Positions 7,202 to 13,982 of a DNA stretch of 25,649 nt are shown here, piece by piece; within the stretch, counting starts at the first letter, position 1; every line of letters starts with the position of its first letter. Where the stretch lies: assembly GCA_000433915.1 (NCBI GenBank), contig HF993626.1, positions 760 to 26,408 of the forward strand, read 5' to 3'. The stretch is from Clostridium sp. CAG:793. GTDB taxonomy: Bacteria; Bacillota; Clostridia; TANB77; CAG-508. The position numbers and the translations under genes were made by a program. A model generated the notes under the pieces. The model had not been told where the DNA came from. It saw only the letters and a list, made by a program, of their open reading frames with translations, and did no database searches.

Positions 7202-8734
7202 ATGAGTAAACAACTTACAATGCTAATGATATTAGATGGCTTTGGCAAAAATCCTAAAAAAGAAGGAAATGCAGTAGCAGGAGCCAAGAAACCTAATATA
7301 GACAAACTTATGATGACATGTCCAACAGCAGAAGTTTATGCTAGTGGTAAAGCAGTAGGATTACCAGATGGACAAATGGGAAATTCAGAGGTTGGACATA
7401 CTAATATAGGTGCAGGAAGAATTGTATATCAAGAGCTAACAAGAATAACTAAATCAATAGAAGATGGAGATTTTTTCAGCATACCAGAATTTGTAGAAGC
7501 AATAGAAAATTGCAAGAAAAATAATACTAAATTGCATATTATTGGACTTGTATCTGATGGTGGAGTTCATAGTCATCAAAGACATTTATATGGATTATTA
7601 GAACTAGCAAAGAGAAGAGGATTAGATGATGTATTTGTTCATTGCTTTATGGATGGAAGAGATACATTACCAGCATCAGGAGAAGGATATATTCAAAAAT
7701 TAGAAGAAAAAATGAAAGAAAAAGGTGTAGGAAAGATTGCCTCAATATCAGGTAGATTCTACGCTATGGATAGAGATAAGAGATGGCAAAGAGTACAAAA
7801 GTGCTATGATGCTATGGTATTTGGAAAAGGAGAAAAAGCTACCTCTCCAACACAAGCAATAGAAAGTTCTTATCAAAAAGAAGTATTTGATGAATTTGTT
7901 GTTCCAACAGTTATATACAATGGAGATAAGCCAGTTGCTACAATAGATGATGGAGATTCAGTTATATTCTTTAATTTTAGACCTGATAGAGCAAGACAAA
8001 TAACAAGAGCTTTAGTAGATCCAGAATTTAATGAATTTGAAATAAAGAAAATGAACTTGAACTTTGTTTGTATGACTGAATATGATGCTACAATGCCTAA
8101 TGTAAAGGTAGCATTTAAGCCTGAAAAATTAACAAATACATTTGGTGAATATATTAGTAAATTAGGAATGAAGCAATTAAGAATTGCCGAAACTGAAAAA
8201 TATGCTCATGTTACATTTTTCTTTAATGGTGGAGAAGAAAAGCAATATGAAGGAGAAGACAGAATTTTAATTCCATCACCTAAGGTAGAAACTTATGACA
8301 TGAAGCCAGAAATGAGTGCTTATGAAGTAACAGAAAAAGTTGTAGAAGCAATTAACTCAGAAAAATATGATAGCATTATATTAAATTTTGCTAATCCAGA
8401 TATGGTAGGACATACAGGAAATCAAGAAGCAGCAGAAAAGGCCATAGAGGCTGTTGATGAATGTGTTGGAAAAATTGTAGATGCACTTTCAAAACACAAT
8501 GGAAAAGCTTTAATAACAGCAGATCATGGTAATTCAGAGCAAATGATAGATTATAAAACTGGAGAACCATTTACATCTCATACAACAAATCCTGTTCCAT
8601 TAATTTTATATGGAATGGATGATGTAAAATTAAAGAATGGAAAATTAGCAGATTTAGCTCCAACAATGCTTGATATGATGGGATTAGAGAAACCAGCTGA
8701 AATGACTGGAGAAAGTTTACTTGTACGTGAATAA
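7202..8734 (+). CDS. gpmI: 2,3-bisphosphoglycerate-independent phosphoglycerate mutase
   Basis: This 510-residue, metal-dependent (Mn2+) member of the alkaline phosphatase superfamily converts 3-phosphoglycerate to 2-phosphoglycerate. S62 in GQMGNSEVGH is the phosphorylated nucleophile. Other landmarks are LDGFG (11-15), HSHQRH, FMDGRDTLP, FFNFRPDRARQ, and the C-terminal metal motif TADHGNSEQM. The length is normal. It ends the glycolytic run, with only 25 bp to the next gene, which is not glycolytic. Confidence 0.98.
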   Translation: MSKQLTMLMILDGFGKNPKKEGNAVAGAKKPNIDKLMMTCPTAEVYASGKAVGLPDGQMGNSEVGHTNIGAGRIVYQELTRITKSIEDGDFFSIPEFVEAIENCKKNNTKLHIIGLVSDGGVHSHQRHLYGLLELAKRRGLDDVFVHCFMDGRDTLPASGEGYIQKLEEKMKEKGVGKIASISGRFYAMDRDKRWQRVQKCYDAMVFGKGEKATSPTQAIESSYQKEVFDEFVVPTVIYNGDKPVATIDDGDSVIFFNFRPDRARQITRALVDPEFNEFEIKKMNLNFVCMTEYDATMPNVKVAFKPEKLTNTFGEYISKLGMKQLRIAETEKYAHVTFFFNGGEEKQYEGEDRILIPSPKVETYDMKPEMSAYEVTEKVVEAINSEKYDSIILNFANPDMVGHTGNQEAAEKAIEAVDECVGKIVDALSKHNGKALITADHGNSEQMIDYKTGEPFTSHTTNPVPLILYGMDDVKLKNGKLADLAPTMLDMMGLEKPAEMTGESLLVRE

Positions 8735-8759
8735 ATTAAAATAGTGAGGAAATTAAAAG

Positions 8760-9311
8760 TTGCAGGATGAAGTAAGATATATATATAAAGACTTACAAAC
8801 TTCATTAATAAAACTAATACCAGAAAAATGGGATTCAATATGTTTATATGCATCAGTATTAGAAGATAGAAAAGGGGAGATGTATTTTTACTATTTCCCC
8901 AAAAGATTTATAAAATCAAAACCAATAAATTGTTATGAAATAGCAAGCAGATTTGGAATTGATGAAAAGGTTTATGATGAAGAGATTGCTAAAATTTATA
9001 CAAAAATAAAAAGATTAAAATTATTAACTAAAGGAAGATGGACTAATATTACTCTTATAATTGATAAAAATCTTTTTACTTTAGAATATCATTATAATGA
9101 CTTACATAAATCAATCTATACAGATGAACAAAGAAGAATAATCTGGTGTTATAAATATTTACATACTCCATTAGAAAGTTTAAATAAGAAAGAGCAAGAA
9201 TTAGTAACTCACTATAGAGAAGAAACGAATATAAGACCAACTATTTTTATTGAAGACGCAAAGCATTTAGAAGAAGTGAAAATAGTAAGAAATCAAATAT
9301 TAAAATGTTAA
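8760..9311 (+). CDS. YezG-like (DUF600) protein
   Basis: This 183-residue protein begins at a TTG codon, with GTGAGGA 9-15 bases upstream. Its N-terminal part (residues 10-45) shows the pattern of the YezG/DUF600 immunity-protein family: an amphipathic helix, then LIPEKWDSICLYASVLEDR followed by MYFYYFPK. Family members such as Bacillus YezG neutralise YeeF-type nuclease toxins. No LXG or other toxin gene is near, so a defence role is only a family-based guess. It sits 25 bp after gpmI and is probably co-transcribed with glycolysis. The C-terminal part is charged and not diagnostic. Confidence 0.55.
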   Translation: MQDEVRYIYKDLQTSLIKLIPEKWDSICLYASVLEDRKGEMYFYYFPKRFIKSKPINCYEIASRFGIDEKVYDEEIAKIYTKIKRLKLLTKGRWTNITLIIDKNLFTLEYHYNDLHKSIYTDEQRRIIWCYKYLHTPLESLNKKEQELVTHYREETNIRPTIFIEDAKHLEEVKIVRNQILKC

Positions 9312-9396
9312 ACGAATATTGCAAAGCAGTATTTAATATAAAACATACAAAAGCTACAAAATAGAAAGAAAAATAACAAAGAAGGGAGATTCAAAA

Positions 9397-10089
9397 ATGA
9401 ATTATTCAAAAGAAGTAGAAGATATGTGTGTAGTAAAAAAAGGTGTTAACCATGGCCCAGCACCAATTCCAGAAGAAGGAAAGTGGGTAAAGGCTAAAGA
9501 AATAAAAGATATATCAGGACTAACACATGGAATCGGTTGGTGCGCACCACAACAAGGAGCTTGCAAACTAACATTAAACATAAAAGATGGTGTTATACAA
9601 GAAGCTTTAGTTGAAACAATCGGATGTTCAGGAATGACACAATCAGCAGCAATGGCTGGAGAAATTTTAACAGGAAAAACAATATTAGAAGCATTAAATA
9701 CAGATTTAGTTTGTGATGCAATAAATACAGCTATGAGAGAATTATTCTTACAAATCGTATATGGAAGAAGCCAATCAGCATTTTCAGAAGGTGGATTAAC
9801 AATTGGAGCTGGACTTGAAGATTTAGGAAAAGGTCATAGATCTCAAATTGGTACAATTTATTCAACAGCCCTAAAAGGACCAAGATACCTTGAGGTTACA
9901 GAGGGATATATTGTTGAACAAGCCTTAGACGAAGACAATCAAATAATTGGATATAAGGCACTTAACTTTGGAAAAATGATGGATTTCATAAAAGGCGGAA
10001 TGGATCCTAAAGACGCAATAGAAAAGGCAACAGGAACTTATGGAAGATATAAGGATGCAGCAAAATACATTGATCCAAGAAAAGACTAA
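9397..10089 (+). CDS. NifU/IscU-like iron-sulfur scaffold protein
   Basis: This 230-residue protein carries a NifU N-terminal (IscU-like) domain, the family that assembles Fe-S clusters for transfer to apoproteins. The key stretch is IGCSGMTQSAAMAG (76-89, with C77), which matches the second cluster cysteine of IscU, followed by GKTILEAL. Other candidate ligands are C49, C56 and C106. Unlike classical IscU it has about 40 extra N-terminal residues and a C-terminal extension of roughly 100 residues with no recognised domain. No cysteine desulfurase is adjacent. It is followed 50 bp later by the GGGtGRT gene, and both appear co-transcribed. AAGGGAGA precedes the ATG. Confidence 0.8.
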   Translation: MNYSKEVEDMCVVKKGVNHGPAPIPEEGKWVKAKEIKDISGLTHGIGWCAPQQGACKLTLNIKDGVIQEALVETIGCSGMTQSAAMAGEILTGKTILEALNTDLVCDAINTAMRELFLQIVYGRSQSAFSEGGLTIGAGLEDLGKGHRSQIGTIYSTALKGPRYLEVTEGYIVEQALDEDNQIIGYKALNFGKMMDFIKGGMDPKDAIEKATGTYGRYKDAAKYIDPRKD

Positions 10090-10139
10090 TATATAAATTT
10101 AGATAAGAATGTTAATAATAGAAAAGGAGAATATTGAAA

Positions 10140-11141
10140 ATGGCAGTAACATTTGAAGGATATGAAAGAAGAATAAATCAAATAATGCCTGTATTAGAAA
10201 AATACGGAATCAAAGATTTAGAAGAAGCAAGAAAAATTTGTCAAGATAAGGGATTTGATCCAGTTGAGATGGTAAGAGCAATCCAACCAATATGCTTTGA
10301 TAATGCATGCTGGGCATACACAGTTGGAGCAGCAATTGCTATAAAGAAAGGATGCACAAAAGCAGCAGATGCAGCAAAAGCAATAGGAGAAGGACTTCAA
10401 TCATTCTGTATACCAGGTTCTGTTGCAGATGATAGAAAAGTTGGTTTAGGACATGGAAACTTAGCATCAATGCTATTATCAGAAGAAACTAAATGCTTTG
10501 CATTTTTAGCTGGACATGAAAGCTTTGCAGCAGCAGAAGGTGCTATCGGAATTGCAAAATCAGCTAATAAAGTAAGAAAAGAGCCATTAAAAGTTATATT
10601 AAATGGTCTTGGAAAAGATGCAGCACAAATAATTTCAAGATTTAACGGATTTACATATGTAAAAACACAATTTGACTACTATACAGGAAAATTAACTATA
10701 GTAGAAGAAATACCATATTCAAAAGGTGAAAGAGCACAAGTAAGATGCTATGGCGCTGATGATGTTAGAGAAGGTGTTGCTATAATGCATCATGAGGACG
10801 TTGATGTTTCTATAACAGGAAATTCAACAAACCCAACAAGATTCCAACATCCAGTAGCTGGTACATATAAGAAAGAATGCTGGGAAAAAGGAAAGAAATA
10901 TTTCTCTGTTGCATCTGGTGGTGGAACAGGAAGAACATTACACCCAGATAACATGGCAGCTGGACCAGCTTCTTATGGTATGACAGATACAATGGGAAGA
11001 ATGCACTCAGATGCACAATTTGCTGGAAGTTCATCAGTTCCTGCACATGTAGAAATGATGGGATTAATAGGCATGGGAAACAATCCAATGGTTGGTGCTA
11101 CTGTTTCAATAGCTGTTGCTGTTGAAGAGGCTATGAAATAG
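10140..11141 (+). CDS. GGGtGRT family protein
   Basis: This 333-residue protein contains the exact motif GGGTGRT (260-266) that names an uncharacterised bacterial family (PF14057). It is glycine- and alanine-rich, soluble, and has several cysteines (C34, C52, C57, C72, C90, C119, C203, C247), some in a metal-site-like arrangement, such as ICFDNACW (51-58). The ATG at 10140 is preferred over a TTG two codons upstream because GGAGA ends 9 bases before it, against only 3 for the TTG. It directly follows the NifU-like gene, so a role linked to an Fe-S cluster or cluster-bearing partner is inferred, not known. It is followed by a structured 3' region and a terminator. Confidence 0.85.
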   Translation: MAVTFEGYERRINQIMPVLEKYGIKDLEEARKICQDKGFDPVEMVRAIQPICFDNACWAYTVGAAIAIKKGCTKAADAAKAIGEGLQSFCIPGSVADDRKVGLGHGNLASMLLSEETKCFAFLAGHESFAAAEGAIGIAKSANKVRKEPLKVILNGLGKDAAQIISRFNGFTYVKTQFDYYTGKLTIVEEIPYSKGERAQVRCYGADDVREGVAIMHHEDVDVSITGNSTNPTRFQHPVAGTYKKECWEKGKKYFSVASGGGTGRTLHPDNMAAGPASYGMTDTMGRMHSDAQFAGSSSVPAHVEMMGLIGMGNNPMVGATVSIAVAVEEAMK

Positions 11142-11145
11142 TTGA

Positions 11146-11184
11146 AAGTGCTTAAATTCAGTATTTTCAATACATTAAGCGCTT
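11146..11184 (+). other. Stem-loop just after the GGGtGRT gene
   Basis: AAGTGCTTAA (11146-11155) pairs with TTAAGCGCTT (11175-11184) with one G.T pair, and an inner GTATT-TTC-AATAC hairpin tops it. No T run follows, so it is not a normal terminator. Confidence 0.5.
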
Positions 11185-11218
11185 AGAAAAGGCTAACAAA
11201 GTTAAGAAAAATGTAGTC

Positions 11219-11264
11219 GTAATACACAAGTAATACACAGGTAATACACAATACGTAATACACA
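11219..11264 (+). repeat. Four copies of GTAATACACA
   Basis: The decamer GTAATACACA occurs at 11219, 11230, 11241 and 11255. The first three copies have an 11-bp period, close to one helical turn. They lie between the stem-loop and the terminator of the GGGtGRT gene. Confidence 0.8.
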
Positions 11265-11268
11265 AAAT

Positions 11269-11302
11269 GGAACCTAATATTTAGGTTCTATTTTTGTTTT
11301 TT
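11269..11302 (+). terminator. Rho-independent terminator
   Basis: GAACCTAA (11270-11277) pairs with TTAGGTTC (11281-11288) and is followed by ATTTTTGTTTTTT. It ends the NifU-like/GGGtGRT transcript. Confidence 0.85.
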
Positions 11303-11354
11303 ATTTATGTTGATAATTAAATTCTTTTATGTTATATATTATATGGAGGATATT

Positions 11355-12023
11355 ATGAAAAAAATCATTTTATGGATTGTTGTAATTGCAGTTATTGTTG
11401 CTGTTATATTTGTTGGATATAAATTTTATTATAAAAATTATTATGTTCCAAGTCAAATGTCAGATGTATCATATTTTAATACTGCTGATTTGAAAGCAGA
11501 TTCTATTCATTATGGAAGTACTGAACAATCTGTTATAAAAATTTTAGGAGAACCAGAATATAGAGAAACTTTTACTGATAATAATGTTTCATATGAATTA
11601 TTTTCATATAAAGGAAATTTATTATTAAGCTTTGTTGAAAACTCACTTGTTAGTCTCCAATCTTCATCAGATTTATATAGTTTTAAAGGGATAAAAATTG
11701 GGGATTCAGTAGATACTGTTATAAATAGTTTTGCAAATGAAAATTTGTCTACATTTGCACTAAATCAAGAGGGATCTGTTATCGGAACATATTTATATGG
11801 GACTTTCAATAACAAAAACTTGGATTCAATTCAAACAACAGAACCAGTATTTTATGGATATAAGACAACAAAATTTGCAGATTCTTCATATGAGATTAGA
11901 TATGGATATATGAATCCGCCATACACTAACAGTACAGCGTCAGCCAATGATAAAATTGCAGAATTAACTTTTGTAATAAAAGATGACAAGGTAGCAGAGA
12001 TAGATTGGTCTGCTACAAATTAA
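11355..12023 (+). CDS. Single-pass membrane protein with two BamE/SmpA-like repeats
   Basis: This 222-residue protein has one N-terminal membrane segment (residues 4-23) and an extracytoplasmic remainder. It shows two weak copies of a pattern seen in SmpA/OmlA/BamE-like domains: IHYGSTEQSVIKILGEP, then a later IKIGDSVDTVINSF, where G-S/D-x3-V-I is shared. Such domains occur in Gram-positive surface proteins of unknown role. The ATG at 11355 follows GGAGGA with a 4-base gap; an earlier in-frame start at 11307 lies just after the previous terminator and lacks a ribosome site. There is no lipobox or sortase motif. The function is unknown. It is convergent with the tRNA-Gln gene. Confidence 0.7.
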   Translation: MKKIILWIVVIAVIVAVIFVGYKFYYKNYYVPSQMSDVSYFNTADLKADSIHYGSTEQSVIKILGEPEYRETFTDNNVSYELFSYKGNLLLSFVENSLVSLQSSSDLYSFKGIKIGDSVDTVINSFANENLSTFALNQEGSVIGTYLYGTFNNKNLDSIQTTEPVFYGYKTTKFADSSYEIRYGYMNPPYTNSTASANDKIAELTFVIKDDKVAEIDWSATN

Positions 12024-12053
12024 AAAAGGATAAGATTAACTTCTTATCCTTTC
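12022..12053 (-). terminator. Terminator of tRNA-Gln(CTG), possibly bidirectional
   Basis: AAAGGATAAG (12026-12035) pairs perfectly with CTTATCCTTT (12043-12052). On the minus strand it is followed by six T (12027-12022), ending the tRNA transcript. It also overlaps the stop codon of the convergent membrane protein gene. Confidence 0.75.
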
Positions 12054-12059
12054 AACTAT

Positions 12060-12134
12060 TGGCTGGGGTACTAAGATTCGAACTTAGGAATGTCGGAGTC
12101 AGAGTCCGATGCCTTACCGCTTGGCGATACCCCA
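12060..12134 (-). tRNA. tRNA-Gln, anticodon CTG
   Basis: On the minus strand the acceptor TGGGGTA pairs with TACCCCA, followed by discriminator G and an encoded CCA. The anticodon stem TCGGA/TCCGA encloses the loop CTCTGAC, so the anticodon is CTG (reads CAG). The T loop TTCGAAT is intact. A good promoter lies upstream and a terminator downstream. Confidence 0.95.
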
Positions 12135-12148
12135 ATATGTACCTTACT

Positions 12149-12177
12149 AATATAGCATATTTGAGAATTATTTACAA
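12149..12177 (-). promoter_or_regulatory. Promoter of tRNA-Gln(CTG)
   Basis: On the minus strand TTGTAA (12177-12172), a 17-bp spacer and TATATT (12154-12149) with an upstream TGC (extended -10) drive the tRNA gene, which starts 15 bp further on. Confidence 0.6.
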
Positions 12178-12215
12178 GCATTTTTATAAATTTCATTTTA
12201 AATTTTCTATGTGTA

Positions 12216-12224
12216 TGATATAAT
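12216..12224 (+). promoter_or_regulatory. Extended -10 promoter of the thioredoxin gene
   Basis: TGATATAAT matches TGnTATAAT; no clear -35 is seen. It is about 40 bp before the thioredoxin start codon. Confidence 0.45.
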
Positions 12225-12265
12225 AATTCAGAAAGGACATACTATAAGTGATTGGAGGAAAATTT

Positions 12266-12610
12266 ATGATAAGAGAGATAGAAGAAAAAGATTTTGAACA
12301 AGAAGTTCTAAAAAATCCAAAAGTTGTATTAGTTGATTTCTTTGCAACATGGTGCATGCCATGCCAAATGTTGAGACCAGAATTAGAAGCTTTGGACGAA
12401 ATGAGAGATGATATAGAAATAGTATCAATAGATGTAGATAAAACAAGAGATTTGGCAATGAAATATGATATAGAATTTGTTCCAACTGTATTAACTTTTA
12501 AAAATGGAGAATATCTTCAACGATTTGGAGGATTTCATAAAAAAGAGGAAATGAGCGAAATGATAAGCAATGTATTATATAAGAAAAAGGATAGACCAAA
12601 ATTTGAATAA
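12266..12610 (+). CDS. Thioredoxin
   Basis: This 114-residue cytoplasmic thiol-disulfide oxidoreductase has the thioredoxin fold. The active site is WCMPC (W29, C30, C33) rather than the usual WCGPC, in the context VDFFATWCMPCQMLRPEL. The cis-proline is P73 in FVPTVLTF, followed by the GGFHKK turn. The ATG at 12266 is chosen because GGAGGA sits 6 bases upstream; a GTG at 12248 lies before that site. The next gene, 12 bp downstream, encodes a small FTR-like protein, so electrons may come from ferredoxin rather than NADPH; that is inference. Confidence 0.93.
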   Translation: MIREIEEKDFEQEVLKNPKVVLVDFFATWCMPCQMLRPELEALDEMRDDIEIVSIDVDKTRDLAMKYDIEFVPTVLTFKNGEYLQRFGGFHKKEEMSEMISNVLYKKKDRPKFE

Positions 12611-12622
12611 AAAGGAGAAGAA

Positions 12623-12814
12623 ATGAAAGGATATATAATAAACCCTGATAAAGAGTATGCAGAAAAGATTATTCAGGGAATATATAAAAGACAAGGACAT
12701 TGCCCATGCCGTGTAAATGTTGATGAAACAACATTATGCCCATGTGACGAATTTGTGCAAAAAAAGATTTGCAGATGTAAATTATATATTAAAGAAAAAA
12801 GTATTGACATATAA
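12623..12814 (+). CDS. Miniature ferredoxin-thioredoxin reductase catalytic (beta) subunit-like protein
   Basis: This 63-residue protein has three CxC motifs: CPC (27-29), CPC (39-41) and CRC (50-52). The arrangement matches the FTR catalytic chain (PF02943), whose motif is CPC-x16-CPC-x8-CHC and which binds a 4Fe-4S cluster beside an active disulfide. Here the first spacer is only 9 residues, the second is the expected 8, and the CHC histidine is arginine. By analogy C27, C39, C41 and C50 would hold the cluster and C29-C52 form the disulfide. It directly follows thioredoxin, its natural substrate. No FTR variable subunit is seen. A consensus promoter for the next genes overlaps its last codons. 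Confidence 0.75.
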   Translation: MKGYIINPDKEYAEKIIQGIYKRQGHCPCRVNVDETTLCPCDEFVQKKICRCKLYIKEKSIDI

Positions 12815-12832
12815 TACCAAAAGATGTATAAT
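12804..12832 (+). promoter_or_regulatory. Perfect consensus sigma-A promoter
   Basis: TTGACA (12804-12809) and TATAAT (12827-12832) are both exact consensus with a 17-bp spacer, starting inside the end of the FTR-like gene. The predicted transcript begins near 12839, giving a leader of about 175-275 nt before the small membrane ORF and the S4 gene. Confidence 0.8.
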
Positions 12833-12880
12833 TATTTCAGAATAGGAATAAAACTTATTTAAAACTGTTGGGAGGAAGAG

Positions 12881-12925
12881 ATGTATACGTTACAAGTATA
12901 CAGATTCTTTCTCGTTTTTTATTAA
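12881..12925 (+). CDS. Possible 14-residue leader peptide
   Basis: An ATG preceded by GGGAGGA (5 bases before the ATG) opens the frame MYTLQVYRFFLVFY and stops at TAA. Its first codons form the dyad TGTATAC-GTTACAA-GTATACA (12882-12902), and a run of six T follows at 12915-12920. Located in the leader of a consensus promoter, it could be an attenuator or regulatory peptide. It may also be a chance ORF; nothing confirms translation. Confidence 0.3.
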   Translation: MYTLQVYRFFLVFY

Positions 12926-13015
12926 ATTGATTACCTTTTTATATAACGAAACAAGAAAGAAAAAGCATATAATGAAATAAAACATGAAATAATAATTGAA
13001 AAGGAGGTAATTAAT

Positions 13016-13129
13016 ATTTTATATATAACTTTTTTTACAGGAATGTTTATAGGAGTAAATATTGCTATAGTTTTATATGCTGGAATAATAGCAGGAAAAA
13101 AGGGAGAAGAATATGGACAAATTAAATGA
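13016..13129 (+). CDS. Small single-pass membrane protein (37 aa), probable ATT start
   Basis: AAGGAGG (13001-13007) sits 8 bases before an ATT codon that opens a 37-residue frame: one hydrophobic helix (about residues 2-26, with TGMFIGVNIAIVLYAGIIAG) and a charged tail KKGEEYGQIK. This looks like small membrane proteins of the DUF3789 kind, but the match is only in general form. An internal ATG at 13043 has no good ribosome site. It overlaps the S4-domain gene by 17 bp and is likely translationally coupled to it. The strong ribosome site and conserved layout argue for a real gene; ATT starts are rare, so the start is uncertain. Confidence 0.5.
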   Translation: MLYITFFTGMFIGVNIAIVLYAGIIAGKKGEEYGQIK

Positions 13130-13919
13130 ACTAACAAAACAACAGAAAGACGATGAAAAGATATTTGTAGCCAAAATTGTTGATAAAATAAAATCAGCCC
13201 AAGCTAAAAACAGATATGAAAATACAGATTTTTTAGACATGGTGCAACAAGAAAAAGCAAAAGAAATTTTAAATAAAAGAAGGATAGAAAATTATCAATT
13301 TTGGGGTGGATTTAACGAATCGGAAAGAAAGGAACTATTTATATTTCCAGATTACATTGGACAATCTTATGACGAATATATGGATATATATAAACAGCAA
13401 ATGTCGTGTATACATATTGTTTTGCCTAAAGAAAATAGAGGAATGTACGAGCATAGAAACTACTTGGGAGCTCTTATGAAACTTGGACTAAAAAGAGAAA
13501 AGATAGGAGATATAATAGTTAATAATGATGGAGCTGATATTGTTATATCAAAGGAAATAAGTAAATTTATACTAAACAATTTACGATTATTAACAAGATT
13601 CCAAAAGGCTCAAATAGAAGAGATAGGATTAGAACAAATACATTATATAGAAAAGGAAAAAGAGATAATAAAAATAAATGTACCTTCAACAAGATTAGAT
13701 TGTATTGTTGGAGAGTTAGCTAGATGCTCAAGAAATGAGGCAAATGATATAATAAAACAAGAAAGAGTATTAGTAAATTTTAAATTAGAACTTAGAAACT
13801 CACTTACAATATCTGAAGATTCTATAATTACAATAAGAGGAAAAGGTAGATTTAAAATAGATAAAATACTTGGAGAAACAAGAAGTGGAAGACTAAATGT
13901 ACAAGTAAGTAAATGGTAG
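13113..13919 (+). CDS. S4-domain RNA-binding protein, YlmH family
   Basis: This 268-residue protein matches the YlmH family: an N-terminal helical/RRM-like region with RRIENYQFWGGFNESERK (about 66-83), a central fold ending in the conserved ISKFILNNL-type stretch, and a C-terminal S4 RNA-binding domain from about residue 190 (RLDCIVGELARCSRNEA, then RVLVN, then ISEDSIITIRGKGRFKI). In Bacillus YlmH binds the 50S subunit and takes part in ribosome-associated quality control, and it is often near division genes. Here it is instead just upstream of eno. The ATG at 13113 follows GGGAGAAGA inside the small membrane ORF. Confidence 0.88.
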   Translation: MDKLNELTKQQKDDEKIFVAKIVDKIKSAQAKNRYENTDFLDMVQQEKAKEILNKRRIENYQFWGGFNESERKELFIFPDYIGQSYDEYMDIYKQQMSCIHIVLPKENRGMYEHRNYLGALMKLGLKREKIGDIIVNNDGADIVISKEISKFILNNLRLLTRFQKAQIEEIGLEQIHYIEKEKEIIKINVPSTRLDCIVGELARCSRNEANDIIKQERVLVNFKLELRNSLTISEDSIITIRGKGRFKIDKILGETRSGRLNVQVSKW

Positions 13920-13982
13920 TACAAGGTATAAAAATGATTAATGAGGATATAATCTTTCTAAAATAGTTCGAGGAGGGATTAT

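Noticed and set aside
11219..11264. The GTAATACACA array as a CRISPR
   Set aside because: Units are only 10 bp with 1-4 bp between them, and no cas gene is near.
12005..12223. A 72-codon plus-strand frame
   Set aside because: It runs through the terminator and antisense to tRNA-Gln(CTG), with no ribosome site.
13948..13953. TATAAT before eno as a promoter
   Set aside because: No -35 box or TG extension was found; read-through from the S4 gene is as likely.
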